Position numbers and translations under genes: made by a program. Positions 34,274 through 43,511 of a DNA stretch of 64,000 bases are shown here, piece by piece. Every line of letters begins with the position of its first letter. Position 1 is the stretch's first letter. Source of the DNA: JABFSM01 sp052389555 (GTDB lineage: Bacteria > Gemmatimonadota > Gemmatimonadetes > Gemmatimonadales > GWC2-71-9); assembly GCA_052389555.1 (NCBI GenBank), contig JBQTHV010000015.1, positions 1-64,000 of the forward strand, read 5' to 3'. The notes under the pieces were generated by a model. The model had not been told where the DNA came from and made no database searches. It saw only the letters and a list, made by a program, of their open reading frames with translations.

Positions 34274-36871
34274 ATGGGCTCGTTGGTGATTGTCGAATCG
34301 CCGACCAAGGCACGCACGATCAAGGAGTTCCTGCCCCGCGGCTACAAGGTGGCCGCGTCGATGGGGCACGTGCGCGATCTGCCCGACAAGGCCGCGGACA
34401 TCCCGCCTCGCTACAAGGGCCAGGAGTGGGCCCGGCTGGGGGTAAACGTCGCGAAAGACTTCGAGCCCCTCTACGTCATCCCGGCGGACAAGAAGAAGGT
34501 CGTGAAGGAGCTCAAGGAGGCCCTCAAGAATGCCGACGAGCTGCTCCTCGCCACCGATGAGGACCGCGAGGGCGAGAGCATCTCGTGGCACCTCAGTCAG
34601 GTGCTCGCCCCCAAAGTCCCGGTGCGCCGGATGGTGTTCCACGAGATCACCCGCGAGGCCATCCGCGAGGCGCTGGGATCGCCCCGCAAGCTCGATCAGA
34701 AGCTGGTGCGCGCCCAGGAAACCCGGCGAATTCTGGATCGCCTCTATGGCTACACCCTCTCCCCGCTGCTTTGGAAGAAGATCGCGTACGGTCTCTCGGC
34801 GGGACGGGTGCAATCGGTCGCGGTGCGCTTGCTGGTGCAACGGGAACGAGAGCGGCGCGCGTTTCACGCCGCTACCTACTGGGATCTGCGCGCGCATCTT
34901 CGCCACGATGAGCAGGGTTTCGATGCCGACCTGGTCGCGGTCCAGGGCGTCAGGGTAGCGAGCGGAAAGGACTTTGACGAGCGGACCGGCAAGCTGGCCG
35001 ACCCGAGGAAGGTGGTGCTGCTCGATGAGGCCAGGGCTCAGGACCTTCGCAAGCGGCTCCTCAAGCTGGCGTGGACGGTCGCCTCGAGCGAAGAGAAGCC
35101 GGGGATCCGGCGCCCCGCGGCACCGTTCACGACCTCCACGCTGCAGCAGGAGGCCAATCGCAAACTCCGGCTCTCGGCGCGCGAAACGATGTCCGTCGCG
35201 CAGAGCCTCTACGAGCATGGCTATATCACCTACATGCGGACCGATTCGGTCAATCTGTCGTCGCAGGCAATTGCCGCTGCACGCGAATCGATCCAGCGGT
35301 TATACGGGAAAGAGTTTCTTCCTCCCAAGCCGCGCCACTACACCGCCAAGAACGTCCACGTGCAGGAGGCCCACGAGGCGATTCGCCCGGCCGGTTCGTC
35401 TTTCCGGCGTCCCGAGGAAACCAAGCTCAAGGGCCGGGAGCGCGGTCTCTACGACCTGATCTGGAAACGGACCGTCGCGTCCCAGATGACCGACGCGAGA
35501 ATCACCAGCCTGGTGGTGACCCTGGAGGTGGGAGATGCCACGTTCCGGGCCACCGGAAAGCGGATCGACTTTCCCGGGTTCCTCCGCGCGTACGTGGAGG
35601 GCAGCGACGACCCCGAAGCCGCGCTGGAAGATCAGGAGGTCCTGATCCCGCATCTCGAAGTCGGCGATCGCCCCACCTGCACCGGCATCGAGGCGCTGTC
35701 TCACCAGACCCAGCCCCCGCCGCGCTTTACCGAAGCGAGCCTGGTGCGCGAGCTCGAGGCCGATGGCGTCGGGCGGCCGAGTACCTATGCCAGCATCATC
35801 GGCACGATCATCGAGCGCGGGTATGTGCAGAAGCAGGGTCAGGCACTGGTGCCGACCTTCACGGCCTTCGCGGTCACCGCGCTGCTGGAGCACCATTTCC
35901 CGAAGCTCGTGGATCTCAAGTTCACCGCCCGGATGGAGCAGAGTCTCGACGACATCGCGGAAGGCCACGCGGAGTGGCTCCCTTACTTGCGCAAGTTCTA
36001 CCTCGGTAAGGAGGGGCTCCGCAGCCAAGTGGCGCACCGGGACAAGGGGATTGATCCGGTCGAGGCCCGTGCGGTCGCGATGAACGGCCTGCCTGACACC
36101 ACGATTCGCATTGGGCGGTTCGGGCCCTACGTCGAAGTCCAGGAGGATGGAGAGGTGCTTCGCGCTTCACTTCCGAAAGATGCCGCCCCTGCCGACCTCA
36201 CGACCGAGCAGATCGAGGAGATTCTTCGCCAGAAGCAGGAAGGCCCCGACGTGCTGGGCCATCATCCCGAGACCCGCGAGCCGATTCTGCTGCTGAGTGG
36301 GCAGTATGGTCCCTACGTCCAGCTCGGTCAGGTCACCGACGACAACCCCAAGCCGAAACGGGCCAGTATTCCCAAGGGCATGAAACCGGAGGAGGTCACC
36401 CTTCCGGTCGCGTTGGGGTTGTTATCGCTGCCGCGGTTGCTCGGCGCCCATCCCGACGGGGGAAAGGTGTACGCGGGGCAGGGCCGATTCGGCCCCTACC
36501 TCGTCCATCACCGTCCGGCGGCCGCGGGCGGCGGGAAAGAGTATCGCTCCCTCAAAGGCGACGACCATGTCCTCGCGATCAAGCTGGCCCGCGCCCTGGA
36601 GCTCCTGGCGCAGCCCAAGCAGGCTCGAGGCCGGCGGCCTGGCCCCGCGCCACTTCGGGAGATCGGTCCTCACCCCGCCGACCAAAAGCCGGTTGCGATC
36701 TATACCGGTGTGTATGGGCCCTACCTGAAGCACGGCACGGTGAGCGCGTCGATTCCGAAGGGACGCGACCCTAACACGGTAACCTTGGCGGAGGCAGTCG
36801 AGCTGCTCGCGGCTCGTCGAGCCAGGACCCCGGCCCGCCGCCGCGCGCGACCGGCCCGGGCCACGAGGTAG
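34274..36871 (+). CDS. topA: DNA topoisomerase I
   Basis: 865 residues. Type IA topoisomerase relaxing negative supercoils. The Toprim domain begins SLVIVESPTKARTIKEFLP and has ATDEDREGESISWHL. The catalytic Tyr is about residue 320 in GYITYMRTDSVNLS. GLSAGRVQSVAVRLLV and HEAIRPA are typical. Instead of Cys4 zinc fingers the C-terminus has repeated Topo_C modules (GRFGPYVE, GQYGPYVQ, GRFGPYLV, GVYGPYLK, each followed by ASIPKG-type strands) and a basic Arg/Ala tail. The start follows AAAGGAG. Confidence 0.96.
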   Translation: MGSLVIVESPTKARTIKEFLPRGYKVAASMGHVRDLPDKAADIPPRYKGQEWARLGVNVAKDFEPLYVIPADKKKVVKELKEALKNADELLLATDEDREGESISWHLSQVLAPKVPVRRMVFHEITREAIREALGSPRKLDQKLVRAQETRRILDRLYGYTLSPLLWKKIAYGLSAGRVQSVAVRLLVQRERERRAFHAATYWDLRAHLRHDEQGFDADLVAVQGVRVASGKDFDERTGKLADPRKVVLLDEARAQDLRKRLLKLAWTVASSEEKPGIRRPAAPFTTSTLQQEANRKLRLSARETMSVAQSLYEHGYITYMRTDSVNLSSQAIAAARESIQRLYGKEFLPPKPRHYTAKNVHVQEAHEAIRPAGSSFRRPEETKLKGRERGLYDLIWKRTVASQMTDARITSLVVTLEVGDATFRATGKRIDFPGFLRAYVEGSDDPEAALEDQEVLIPHLEVGDRPTCTGIEALSHQTQPPPRFTEASLVRELEADGVGRPSTYASIIGTIIERGYVQKQGQALVPTFTAFAVTALLEHHFPKLVDLKFTARMEQSLDDIAEGHAEWLPYLRKFYLGKEGLRSQVAHRDKGIDPVEARAVAMNGLPDTTIRIGRFGPYVEVQEDGEVLRASLPKDAAPADLTTEQIEEILRQKQEGPDVLGHHPETREPILLLSGQYGPYVQLGQVTDDNPKPKRASIPKGMKPEEVTLPVALGLLSLPRLLGAHPDGGKVYAGQGRFGPYLVHHRPAAAGGGKEYRSLKGDDHVLAIKLARALELLAQPKQARGRRPGPAPLREIGPHPADQKPVAIYTGVYGPYLKHGTVSASIPKGRDPNTVTLAEAVELLAARRARTPARRRARPARATR

Positions 36872-36873
36872 GC

Positions 36874-39525
36874 ATGGGCACGTTGGTCCAGTGGATCAAC
36901 GACTCCTTCCGGCGGAGAATCGCGGTCGTCCTGTCCGGACTCTCGCTGGGCCTGGGCGCCGGCATCCTCATCATCTCGTATTTCCAGGTCGTCGGGATCA
37001 TCCGGGGACTCGCGTCGCAGCGACTCCGCCTGATGGGCCAGCAGTTGGCTCCCCTGCTGGCCCGCGGGCCGCAGGAGGTCAAGACGCGGGTTGCCCGGGT
37101 CGCGAGAGATTCGGCCCTCGTGCGATTTGTCGCCAGCAAGGGCGAGACGGGCCATTCCATGGTGGCCCGCCTGCTCCGGCAGGAATTTCCGCCGGAGGAT
37201 CGCATCGCGCTGGCTATCCTGGATGCTGAGGGCGTGCTGCTCTTCGGCCGGCAGGGCGATAAGGTCGGCGGATGGATCGGTCCCCCGCCGTCGGTGACGG
37301 ATGCCAGTCCCGATTCGGCGACCATCGGCCCGTACTTCAAGCTCAACGACACGACGCTCTATTACGAGACGCGCGCCCCGATCCGCCAGGGAGAGGAAGT
37401 GGCTGGGTATCTAGTGCGGCGCCAGCGAAACGCCCTTACCCAGAGTGCCCGTGCCATGGTGGCGGTGCTCCTCGGTGAGGGAACCGACTTCATGGTGGGA
37501 AGCCCGGCGACGGAGGTGTGGACGGATCTGGCGCGCATCGTTCCGGCTCCGCCCCGCGCACTCAAGCTCGGCGAGACCACCTGGTACCCGTGGGGAGATC
37601 AGAAGGTCCTCGCCCTCGCCGCACCACTCGCCGGAACGCCACTCGTCCAAGTCGTCCGAGTCGCCGAACCGACGATGCTCGCGCCGGCCCGCCAGTACCT
37701 GCGTCGCGGGATGTTCATCGCTGGCATGGTCGTCCTGGTCGGCACCGTGAGCGGAATCGCGTTGGGCCGGACGCTGGCGCGACCGATCCAGCACGTGACG
37801 TCCATCACCGAGCAAATCGCGACCGCCGAGGATCCTTCCCGGGTCAGCGAGGAAGCTCCGGGGGAAGTCGGCCGCCTGGCGCACGCGTTCAACGCGATGG
37901 TCGACCGGGTAGCCTCCTCGACGCGCCGGCTGCGCGACAATGAGGCGAGCTATCGGGCGTTCGTCGCCCACGCCCCCGAAGGAATCTGGCGGGTGGAGTT
38001 CGTCCCCGCGGCGCCGGTGGGGTTGGCGCCTTCGGTGCAGGTCGACTCCTGGTACCGGCTCGCGCCCCTGGCGGAGTGCAATGCGGCGCTCGCCCGGATG
38101 TGCGGCCTCGAGGTCACCGGCGAAGTTATGATGGTTCCGCTCCAGCAACTCTTTCCCAGAGAAGACCCGGCGGTCCAGCGGGTCCTCCGCGACTTCGTGG
38201 CGGGTGGGTATCGCGCCACCGGCGGCGTCGAGCTCAGCTTGGTGCAGGACGAGAGCCACCGGATCTTCGTGAACAGCCTGATCGGGATTGTCGAAGGGGG
38301 CGGGTTACGGCGCATCTGGGGCACCCGCCGCGACATCACGATCGAGCGGCTGCTCGACGAACGGCTGGCCCAGACCGATCGGATGGAAGCGATCGGGCGG
38401 CTCGCCGGCGGCATCGCTCACGATTTCAATAATCTGCTCACCGCCATCCTGGGTTACGCGGAATCGCTGCAGGAACGCCACGGGGCCGACCCGGCCGCCC
38501 AGGAAGACGTGAACGAGATCAGCCGGATCTCCCTGCGCGCGTCGGAGTTAACCCGCCAGCTCCTGGCGTTCAGCCGCGGTCAGGTGCTGCGGCCCATTCT
38601 GATCGACCTCAACGCCGTCGTGCGCTCCGCCGAGGGACTCTTGCGCCGGGTAATCGGCGAAGACATCGACCTCCGGCTCCAGCTTGCCGAGGCGCTGGAC
38701 GCGATCGAAGCCGACCCGGGGCAGATCGAGCGCGTACTCATGAATCTCGTCGTCAACGCCCGCGACGCGATGCCCGACGGCGGCGTGCTGGAGCTGCGCA
38801 CCGCTCCGGCTGCCATCGACAAAGACCACGCCGGCACTCGGCCGGGACTGTCGCCCGGGTCGTACGTCACGCTCGCGGTCAGCGATTCCGGCGTGGGCAT
38901 GCCTCCCGGAGTGCGCGAGCGCATCTTCGAGCCGTTTTTCTCCACCAAGCCGAAGGGGAAGGGAACCGGGCTCGGACTCTCCACCGTCTATGGTATCGTG
39001 CGGCAGAGTGGGGGCGACATTTCGGTGTACAGCGAGCTCGGACAGGGGACCACCTTCCGCATCTACCTGCCGGTGAAAGGCAAAGTGGCCCCCGGGCCGG
39101 AGCATGTGGAGGGTGGTCCGGTCACCGGCCTCCACACCGGCGGGGGCGGGAACGAAACCATTCTGGTCGTGGAAGACGAAGCGCCGGTGCGCGAGGTCAC
39201 TCGCCGCGCCCTGGCCGGCGTGGGCTACTCGGTGATCGTGGCGCGGGACGGCAAGGAAGCCTTGGAGATCGAGTCCCGGCAGTCGCATCCAATCGATCTC
39301 GTGCTCACCGACATGATCTTGCCGGGAATGAGCGGACGGGATCTCGCCGCGGAGCTGCGGCGCCGCCGTCCCGAGATCCGGCTCATCGTGATGTCCGGAT
39401 ACACCGGCGACAACTACCCCGCCTTCGAAGGCCTGCCGGTTGAGGTGGGCTATCTGGAGAAGCCGTTCTCGCTCGTGGACCTGAGGACGAAGGTTCGGGA
39501 AGTGCTGGACCGCCCCGCGGCCTAA
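36874..39525 (+). CDS. Hybrid sensor histidine kinase with receiver domain
   Basis: 883 residues, starting two bases after topA. In order: transmembrane helix (about 20-43), extracytoplasmic sensor (about 45-270), second helix (about 272-296), HAMP linker (ITEQIATAEDPSRVSEEAPGEVGRLAHAFNAMVDRV), a PAS-like region (360-490), HisKA with phosphorylatable His516 in GGIAHDFNNLLTAILGY, HATPase (NLVVNARDAMPDGG, SDSGVGMPPGVRERIFEPFFSTK, GTGLGLSTVYGIVRQSGG) and a C-terminal receiver (ILVVEDEAPVREV, Asp813 in LVLTDMILPGMSGRDL). The input signal and output partner are unknown; no separate response regulator is adjacent. Its stop codon overlaps that of mgtE. Confidence 0.92.
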   Translation: MGTLVQWINDSFRRRIAVVLSGLSLGLGAGILIISYFQVVGIIRGLASQRLRLMGQQLAPLLARGPQEVKTRVARVARDSALVRFVASKGETGHSMVARLLRQEFPPEDRIALAILDAEGVLLFGRQGDKVGGWIGPPPSVTDASPDSATIGPYFKLNDTTLYYETRAPIRQGEEVAGYLVRRQRNALTQSARAMVAVLLGEGTDFMVGSPATEVWTDLARIVPAPPRALKLGETTWYPWGDQKVLALAAPLAGTPLVQVVRVAEPTMLAPARQYLRRGMFIAGMVVLVGTVSGIALGRTLARPIQHVTSITEQIATAEDPSRVSEEAPGEVGRLAHAFNAMVDRVASSTRRLRDNEASYRAFVAHAPEGIWRVEFVPAAPVGLAPSVQVDSWYRLAPLAECNAALARMCGLEVTGEVMMVPLQQLFPREDPAVQRVLRDFVAGGYRATGGVELSLVQDESHRIFVNSLIGIVEGGGLRRIWGTRRDITIERLLDERLAQTDRMEAIGRLAGGIAHDFNNLLTAILGYAESLQERHGADPAAQEDVNEISRISLRASELTRQLLAFSRGQVLRPILIDLNAVVRSAEGLLRRVIGEDIDLRLQLAEALDAIEADPGQIERVLMNLVVNARDAMPDGGVLELRTAPAAIDKDHAGTRPGLSPGSYVTLAVSDSGVGMPPGVRERIFEPFFSTKPKGKGTGLGLSTVYGIVRQSGGDISVYSELGQGTTFRIYLPVKGKVAPGPEHVEGGPVTGLHTGGGGNETILVVEDEAPVREVTRRALAGVGYSVIVARDGKEALEIESRQSHPIDLVLTDMILPGMSGRDLAAELRRRRPEIRLIVMSGYTGDNYPAFEGLPVEVGYLEKPFSLVDLRTKVREVLDRPAA

Positions 39526-40925
39526 AGCAGGGTTCCTCGCAGAAGCATCGCGGCGATACTGAAGTAGATCACGACCCCGGCCACGTCCACCAGCGTGGCC
39601 ACGAACGGAGCCGACGCGCTCGCGGGATCGAATCCCATTCGCTTGAGCGCAAATGGCAGCATCGAGCCCGCGATCGAGCCGAAGGTGACCACGCCGAGCA
39701 ACGTAGTCCCGATGGTGATGGCGAGCGGTACCCAGTAGGGCCCGAAGTCGTACCAGCCGAACACCTGCCACACCACGACGCGGAGTACTCCGATCAGCCC
39801 GAGGATTGCCCCCAACGCCGCTCCGGTGGGGAGCTCGCGCATCGCGACCCGCCACCAGTCCTTGAGCGTCACTTCCTCCAGGGCGATGGCTCGAATCATG
39901 AGTGAGGTTGCTTGAGAGCCGGAGTTGCCTCCCGAGCTGATGATCAGGGGGATGAACAGGGCCAGCACGACCGCCGTCGCGAGCTCGTCCTGGAAGCGCG
40001 ACATGGCCGTGGCCGTGAGCATTTCCCCGAGGAACAGCACGGAGAGCCAGCCGACCCGTTTCTTCACCATCGCCCCAAGGGCGGTCTCCTTGTACGGGAG
40101 CTCGATCGCCGCCATGCCGCCGAACTTCTGCACGTCCTCGGTTTCTTCCTGCACGATCGCGTCGATCACGTCGTCGACGGTCACGATGCCGAGGAGCTGG
40201 TTCCGGTCATCCACCACCGGAATCGCGAGCAGGTTGTATTTGCTGATGAGCCGCGCCACCTCCTCGCGATCCACGTGCGGTCCGACGCTCAATACCCGGC
40301 GGCTGGTACCGACCTGGCCCACCGGCGTTGCCGGATCGGCCATCACGAGCTCCCGGAGGCTCACGACATGGATCAACTCTTTGGTGGCCGGATCGGTCAC
40401 GTACATCGCATAGACCGTCTCTTTACGGCCTCCGACCTGGCGCACGTGGGCCAGGGTCTGCCCGGCGGTCCAGTCGGCCGGAACGCTGACCAGCTCGGTG
40501 GTCATGATGCCGCCGGCAGTTTCCGGCTCATACTGCAGCAGGAGCCGGAGGGATTCCCGGGTTTCGCGGGTTAGGGCGGAAAGCAGCCGGGAGCGGTCAG
40601 CCAGGGCCAGCTCGCGAAACAGGTCGGCCTGCTGGTCGGCGGACATCGCATCGATGAGATCGGCGGCGTCGCGATCCGCCAGCTTCGCGATGATGGCGGC
40701 CCGGTCGCCCACCAGCTCGGGCTCGTCGAAGATCTGGACTGCGAGATCGAAGGGCAGGGCAGCCATGACCTTGGCCGCCGCGGCCGGCTCGAGCTCGCGC
40801 AATGCCTCGGCCACGTCGGCCGGCTGCATGTCCTTGAGCACCGCGGCCAACTCCACGGGATCCCCGCAGAGGAGGTACAACAGCTCGGGGGTCGGTTTGA
40901 CGTTCTCGTCGAGGCTCGGCGTCAT
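39522..40925 (-). CDS. mgtE: Magnesium transporter MgtE
   Basis: 467 residues. The N-terminal MgtE helical domain (QPADVAEALRELEPAAAAKVMAALP) is followed by two CBS motifs (LVSVPADWTAGQTLAHV and NLLAIPVVDDRNQLLGIVTVDDVIDAI) and five transmembrane helices containing IISSGGNSGSQATSLMIRAIAL, the ion-pore signature. Mg2+-gated channel with cytosolic Mg2+ sensing. Stop codons of mgtE and the histidine kinase share four bases on opposite strands. Confidence 0.95.
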   Translation of the reverse strand: MTPSLDENVKPTPELLYLLCGDPVELAAVLKDMQPADVAEALRELEPAAAAKVMAALPFDLAVQIFDEPELVGDRAAIIAKLADRDAADLIDAMSADQQADLFRELALADRSRLLSALTRETRESLRLLLQYEPETAGGIMTTELVSVPADWTAGQTLAHVRQVGGRKETVYAMYVTDPATKELIHVVSLRELVMADPATPVGQVGTSRRVLSVGPHVDREEVARLISKYNLLAIPVVDDRNQLLGIVTVDDVIDAIVQEETEDVQKFGGMAAIELPYKETALGAMVKKRVGWLSVLFLGEMLTATAMSRFQDELATAVVLALFIPLIISSGGNSGSQATSLMIRAIALEEVTLKDWWRVAMRELPTGAALGAILGLIGVLRVVVWQVFGWYDFGPYWVPLAITIGTTLLGVVTFGSIAGSMLPFALKRMGFDPASASAPFVATLVDVAGVVIYFSIAAMLLRGTLL

Positions 40926-41027
40926 GGCACCTCCCTAGACCGGCGCCCGAAAGTACAACGTCATCTGCCTCAAGGTCAGTCCCCGCGCGTTGCCCGAGCG
41001 CTGCTGGCTGCCTAACTTGCCCCTCAA

Positions 41028-41115
41028 GGACAGATGGCCGAGCGGCTTAAGGCGCACGCCTGGAGAGCGTGTATACCTCAAAAGGGTGTCGAGGGTTCGA
41101 ATCCCTCTCTGTCCG
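41028..41115 (+). tRNA. tRNA-Ser (anticodon GGA)
   Basis: An 88-nt class II tRNA. The acceptor stem pairs GGACAGA with TCTGTCC, discriminator G at 41115. The anticodon stem CACGC/GCGTG encloses CTGGAGA, giving anticodon GGA (reads UCC/UCU). The long variable arm and GGTTCGAATCC T-arm are present. No CCA is encoded. A heptamer array starts 13 bases downstream. Confidence 0.96.
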
Positions 41116-41127
41116 TGGGGCAGGAGC

Positions 41128-41284
41128 AGCTATCAGCTATCAGTCTTCAGTCTCAAGTCTTCAGTCATGAGTCAGCGGTAGGCAACTTGAGACTGACGAC
41201 TGACGACTGATAGCCGATAGCCGATAGCCGATAGCCGATAGCTGATACCTGATAGCGAAGAGGTATCTGATAGCTGATAGCTGG
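41128..41284. repeat. Heptamer array, family B, long and inverted
   Basis: AGCTATC units turn into CAGTCTT/CAGTCTC-like units and then, after a central AACTTGAGAC region, into GACTGAC, GATAGCC and GATAGCT units running in the complementary sense. At about 157 bases it is the longest array in the window. It fills the gap between tRNA-Ser(GGA) and msrP. Confidence 0.85.
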
Positions 41285-41292
41285 GAGTCACC

Positions 41293-42216
41293 ATGCTGAT
41301 CCGCCGACGGCCCGACATCCCGAGTTCCGAAATCACCGACGAGAAGCTCTACTGGTCACGGCGGGAGTGGTTGACTGCGGCCGGGTTTGGGCTCGCGGTT
41401 CCGCTCGGGGGCGGTCGGGCGGTTGGGCGGTTGGGTGTTTGGGCTTCCGGCCAGAAGGACGGGCTCAAGCCGACGCCGTACGACCTCATTACCAGCTACA
41501 ACAACTTCTACGAGTTCGGCACCGGCAAAGACGACCCGAAGGCCAATGCGCACACCTTGCGGCCGCGCCCCTGGAGCATCGCGGTGGAGGGCCAGGTCAA
41601 ACGGCCGGCGGTCTACGACCTCGACGAGTTCTTCAAGGGGATGGCGCCCGAGGAGCGGATCTATCGCCACCGCTGTGTCGAGACCTGGTCGATGGTGGCG
41701 CCGTGGCTCGGCTATCCTTTGGGGGACCTCATCAAGCGGCTGGAGCCCACCGGCCGTGCCAAGTACGTGGAGTTCATCACGCTGCTCGATCCGGTGCAAA
41801 TGCCGGGGCAACGGCGTCGAGTGCTCGACTGGCCCTACCTGGAGGGGTTGCGGATGGACGAGGCCATGCATCCGCTCACCCTCCTCACCGTGGGCGTCTA
41901 TGGGAAGCCGCTGCCGAATCAGAACGGGGCGCCGGTCCGGCTGATCGTGCCGTGGAAGTACGGCTTCAAGGGCGGCAAATCGATCGTCAAGATCCGGTTC
42001 GTGGAGAAGCAGCCACGGAATACCTGGAACATCGCGGCCCCCCACGAGTACGGCTTCTACGCCAACGTCAACCCGGCGGTGGACCATCCGCGCTGGAGCC
42101 AGGCGCGGGAACGTCCGCTGGGGCAGTTCTTCATGAAGCCCACCCTGCTGTTCAACGGCTACGTGGACCAGGTCGCGTCGCTCTACGCCGGGATGGACCT
42201 CCGGGTCAACTACTGA
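41293..42216 (+). CDS. msrP: MsrP, molybdopterin catalytic subunit of periplasmic methionine sulfoxide reductase
   Basis: 307 residues. A Tat signal is present (WSRREWLTAAGFGLAVPLGG). The molybdenum-coordinating Cys is residue 128 in YRHRCVETWSMVAPWLGYPLG. TSYNNFYEFGTGKDDP, RPWSIAVEGQV and VPWKYGFKGGKSIVKIRF are family hallmarks. It repairs oxidised Met in envelope proteins with electrons from MsrQ. The end of the signal region (GGGRAVGRLGVWASG) is encoded by an eight-base tandem run at 41411-41443. The stop codon overlaps a family E array. Confidence 0.96.
   Translation: MLIRRRPDIPSSEITDEKLYWSRREWLTAAGFGLAVPLGGGRAVGRLGVWASGQKDGLKPTPYDLITSYNNFYEFGTGKDDPKANAHTLRPRPWSIAVEGQVKRPAVYDLDEFFKGMAPEERIYRHRCVETWSMVAPWLGYPLGDLIKRLEPTGRAKYVEFITLLDPVQMPGQRRRVLDWPYLEGLRMDEAMHPLTLLTVGVYGKPLPNQNGAPVRLIVPWKYGFKGGKSIVKIRFVEKQPRNTWNIAAPHEYGFYANVNPAVDHPRWSQARERPLGQFFMKPTLLFNGYVDQVASLYAGMDLRVNY
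41411..41443. repeat. Octamer array inside the msrP Tat signal region
   Basis: CGGTCGGG, CGGTTGGG, CGGTTGGG and TGTTTGGG in tandem with eight-base periodicity, in frame within msrP just after the hydrophobic core of the Tat signal. Unlike the 7-mers it has no visible inverted arm. Confidence 0.6.
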
Positions 42217-42246
42217 GGTCCGAGGTGCGAGGGGCGAGGTCCGAGA
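42215..42246. repeat. Heptamer array, family E, at the msrP/msrQ junction
   Basis: GAGGTCC, GAGGTGC, GAGGGGC, GAGGTCC, GAG in tandem, beginning inside the msrP TGA stop. The same words are found at 19955-19983 between btuC and btuD. Confidence 0.75.
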
Positions 42247-42265
42247 TAGCGGACCAGGCGGACGC

Positions 42266-42907
42266 GTGACCGAAGCCCAGGCCATCCGTAGAGTGGTGAA
42301 GCCCGTCCTGTGGGCCGTGGGCGTAACCCCGCTGGCCTGGCAGGTGTGGGCGTTCTTCACGGGGCACCTCGAGGCCGAGCCGGTGAAGGGGATGCAGCAT
42401 TTCACCGGCCGCACCGCGCTGGTCATTCTGTTCATCACCCTCTCGGTGACCCCGCTGCGCCGGCTGACCGGCTGGAACCCGATCATCAAGGTACGGCGCC
42501 TGATCGGGTTGTTCGCCTTCTTCTACGCGCTGGTCCACTTCGGGATCTTCCTGGTATTCGACCTGGAGCTGTCGTTCGGGGACCTAACCCGCGAGGTGGT
42601 CAAGCGGCCCTGGATCACCGTGGGGTTCACCGCCCTGGTCCTGCTGGCCGTCCTCGCGGCGACCTCGCCCCAGGCCATGGTCCGCAAGCTGGGCAAGCGC
42701 TGGCGCACCCTGCACCGGCTGATCTATCCGGCTGCCGCGCTCGGAGTGCTGCACTTCCTCTGGGCCCAGAAGAAGGACATCCGGCTCCCCGTGATCTACG
42801 CGATCGTGCTGGCCGCGATTCTCGCGCTCCGCCTGGTTCCGGTGGCGTGGAGGCAGCCTCGCTTCCGGCCTTCGCCCAAGCCGAAACCAATAGCCAATAG
42901 CCAATAG
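42266..42907 (+). CDS. msrQ: MsrQ, heme-binding membrane subunit of MsrPQ
   Basis: 213 residues from GTG 42266. It has about six transmembrane helices of the ferric-reductase-like type. Conserved His residues that could ligate heme are in MQHFTGRTALVIL, ALVHFGIFL and RTLHRLIYPAAALGVLHFLW. It passes quinone electrons to MsrP. The last residues (KPIANSQ) and the TAG stop are encoded by the family A heptamer array, so the natural C-terminus may have been altered. Confidence 0.93.
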   Translation: MTEAQAIRRVVKPVLWAVGVTPLAWQVWAFFTGHLEAEPVKGMQHFTGRTALVILFITLSVTPLRRLTGWNPIIKVRRLIGLFAFFYALVHFGIFLVFDLELSFGDLTREVVKRPWITVGFTALVLLAVLAATSPQAMVRKLGKRWRTLHRLIYPAAALGVLHFLWAQKKDIRLPVIYAIVLAAILALRLVPVAWRQPRFRPSPKPKPIANSQ

Positions 42908-42923
42908 CCAATAGCCGATAGCC
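42886..42923. repeat. Heptamer array, family A, end of msrQ
   Basis: Four CCAATAG-type units followed by CCGATAG, overlapping the last codons and stop of msrQ. It matches the right arm of the array at 2225-2321. No inverted partner arm is seen here. Confidence 0.8.
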
Positions 42924-42965
42924 GGTTGCGGGGGGTCGGGGGTCGGGCTACCTTCCCGGCCCGCG

Positions 42966-43511
42966 ATGCCCTCGGCCGTCCGGCTCCTCGATGCCACCGC
43001 CATGACAGAGATCCTCTCGCGCATGGCCGGCGAGATCGTCGAGCGCTGCGGATCGGCCGAGGGCATCGTGTTGGTAGGGATCCAGCGGCGCGGCGTGGAG
43101 CTGGCCCATCGTCTCGCGCGACGGATCGATGCGGTCCAGCACACCAGCATCCCCCTCGGCAAGCTCGACATCACCCTCTATCGCGACGACCTCTCCGCGG
43201 TCGGCCCGCGGCCCCGGGTTGGCCATACCGACTTGCCGGTGGAGATCGAGGGCCGGGTCGTAGTGCTCGTGGATGACGTCCTCTATACTGGCCGTACCGT
43301 GCGCGCCGCGCTCGATGAGCTCGCCGACTTCGGCCGCCCCCGCCGCATTCTGCTCGCGGTGCTGATCGACCGTGGCGGCCGCGAGCTCCCCATTCAGGCC
43401 GACGTCATCGGGCAGACCGTGGCCACCACGGGGCAAGATCGAGTGGACGTGGCCGTAAGCGAGCTGGATGGACACGACTCGGTCGAGTTGGTCAAGGAGC
43501 GTGGAGCGTGA
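42966..43511 (+). CDS. pyrR: PyrR, pyrimidine operon regulator / uracil phosphoribosyltransferase
   Basis: 181 residues. The PRPP-binding motif VVVLVDDVLYTGRTVRAALDEL is textbook PyrR; GIVLVGIQRRGVELAHRLARRI and GKLDITLYRDDL are family-specific. In Bacillus it binds pyr mRNA leaders to promote termination and also has UPRT activity. Only 58 bases, partly repeat, separate it from msrQ, so no attenuator is visible in this leader. Its stop overlaps the pyrB GTG. Confidence 0.95.
   Translation: MPSAVRLLDATAMTEILSRMAGEIVERCGSAEGIVLVGIQRRGVELAHRLARRIDAVQHTSIPLGKLDITLYRDDLSAVGPRPRVGHTDLPVEIEGRVVVLVDDVLYTGRTVRAALDELADFGRPRRILLAVLIDRGGRELPIQADVIGQTVATTGQDRVDVAVSELDGHDSVELVKERGA

Noticed and set aside
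40990..41181. Plus-strand frame containing RWPSGLRRTPGERVYLKRVSRVRIPLCP
   Set aside because: Translation of tRNA-Ser(GGA), a well-known artefact.
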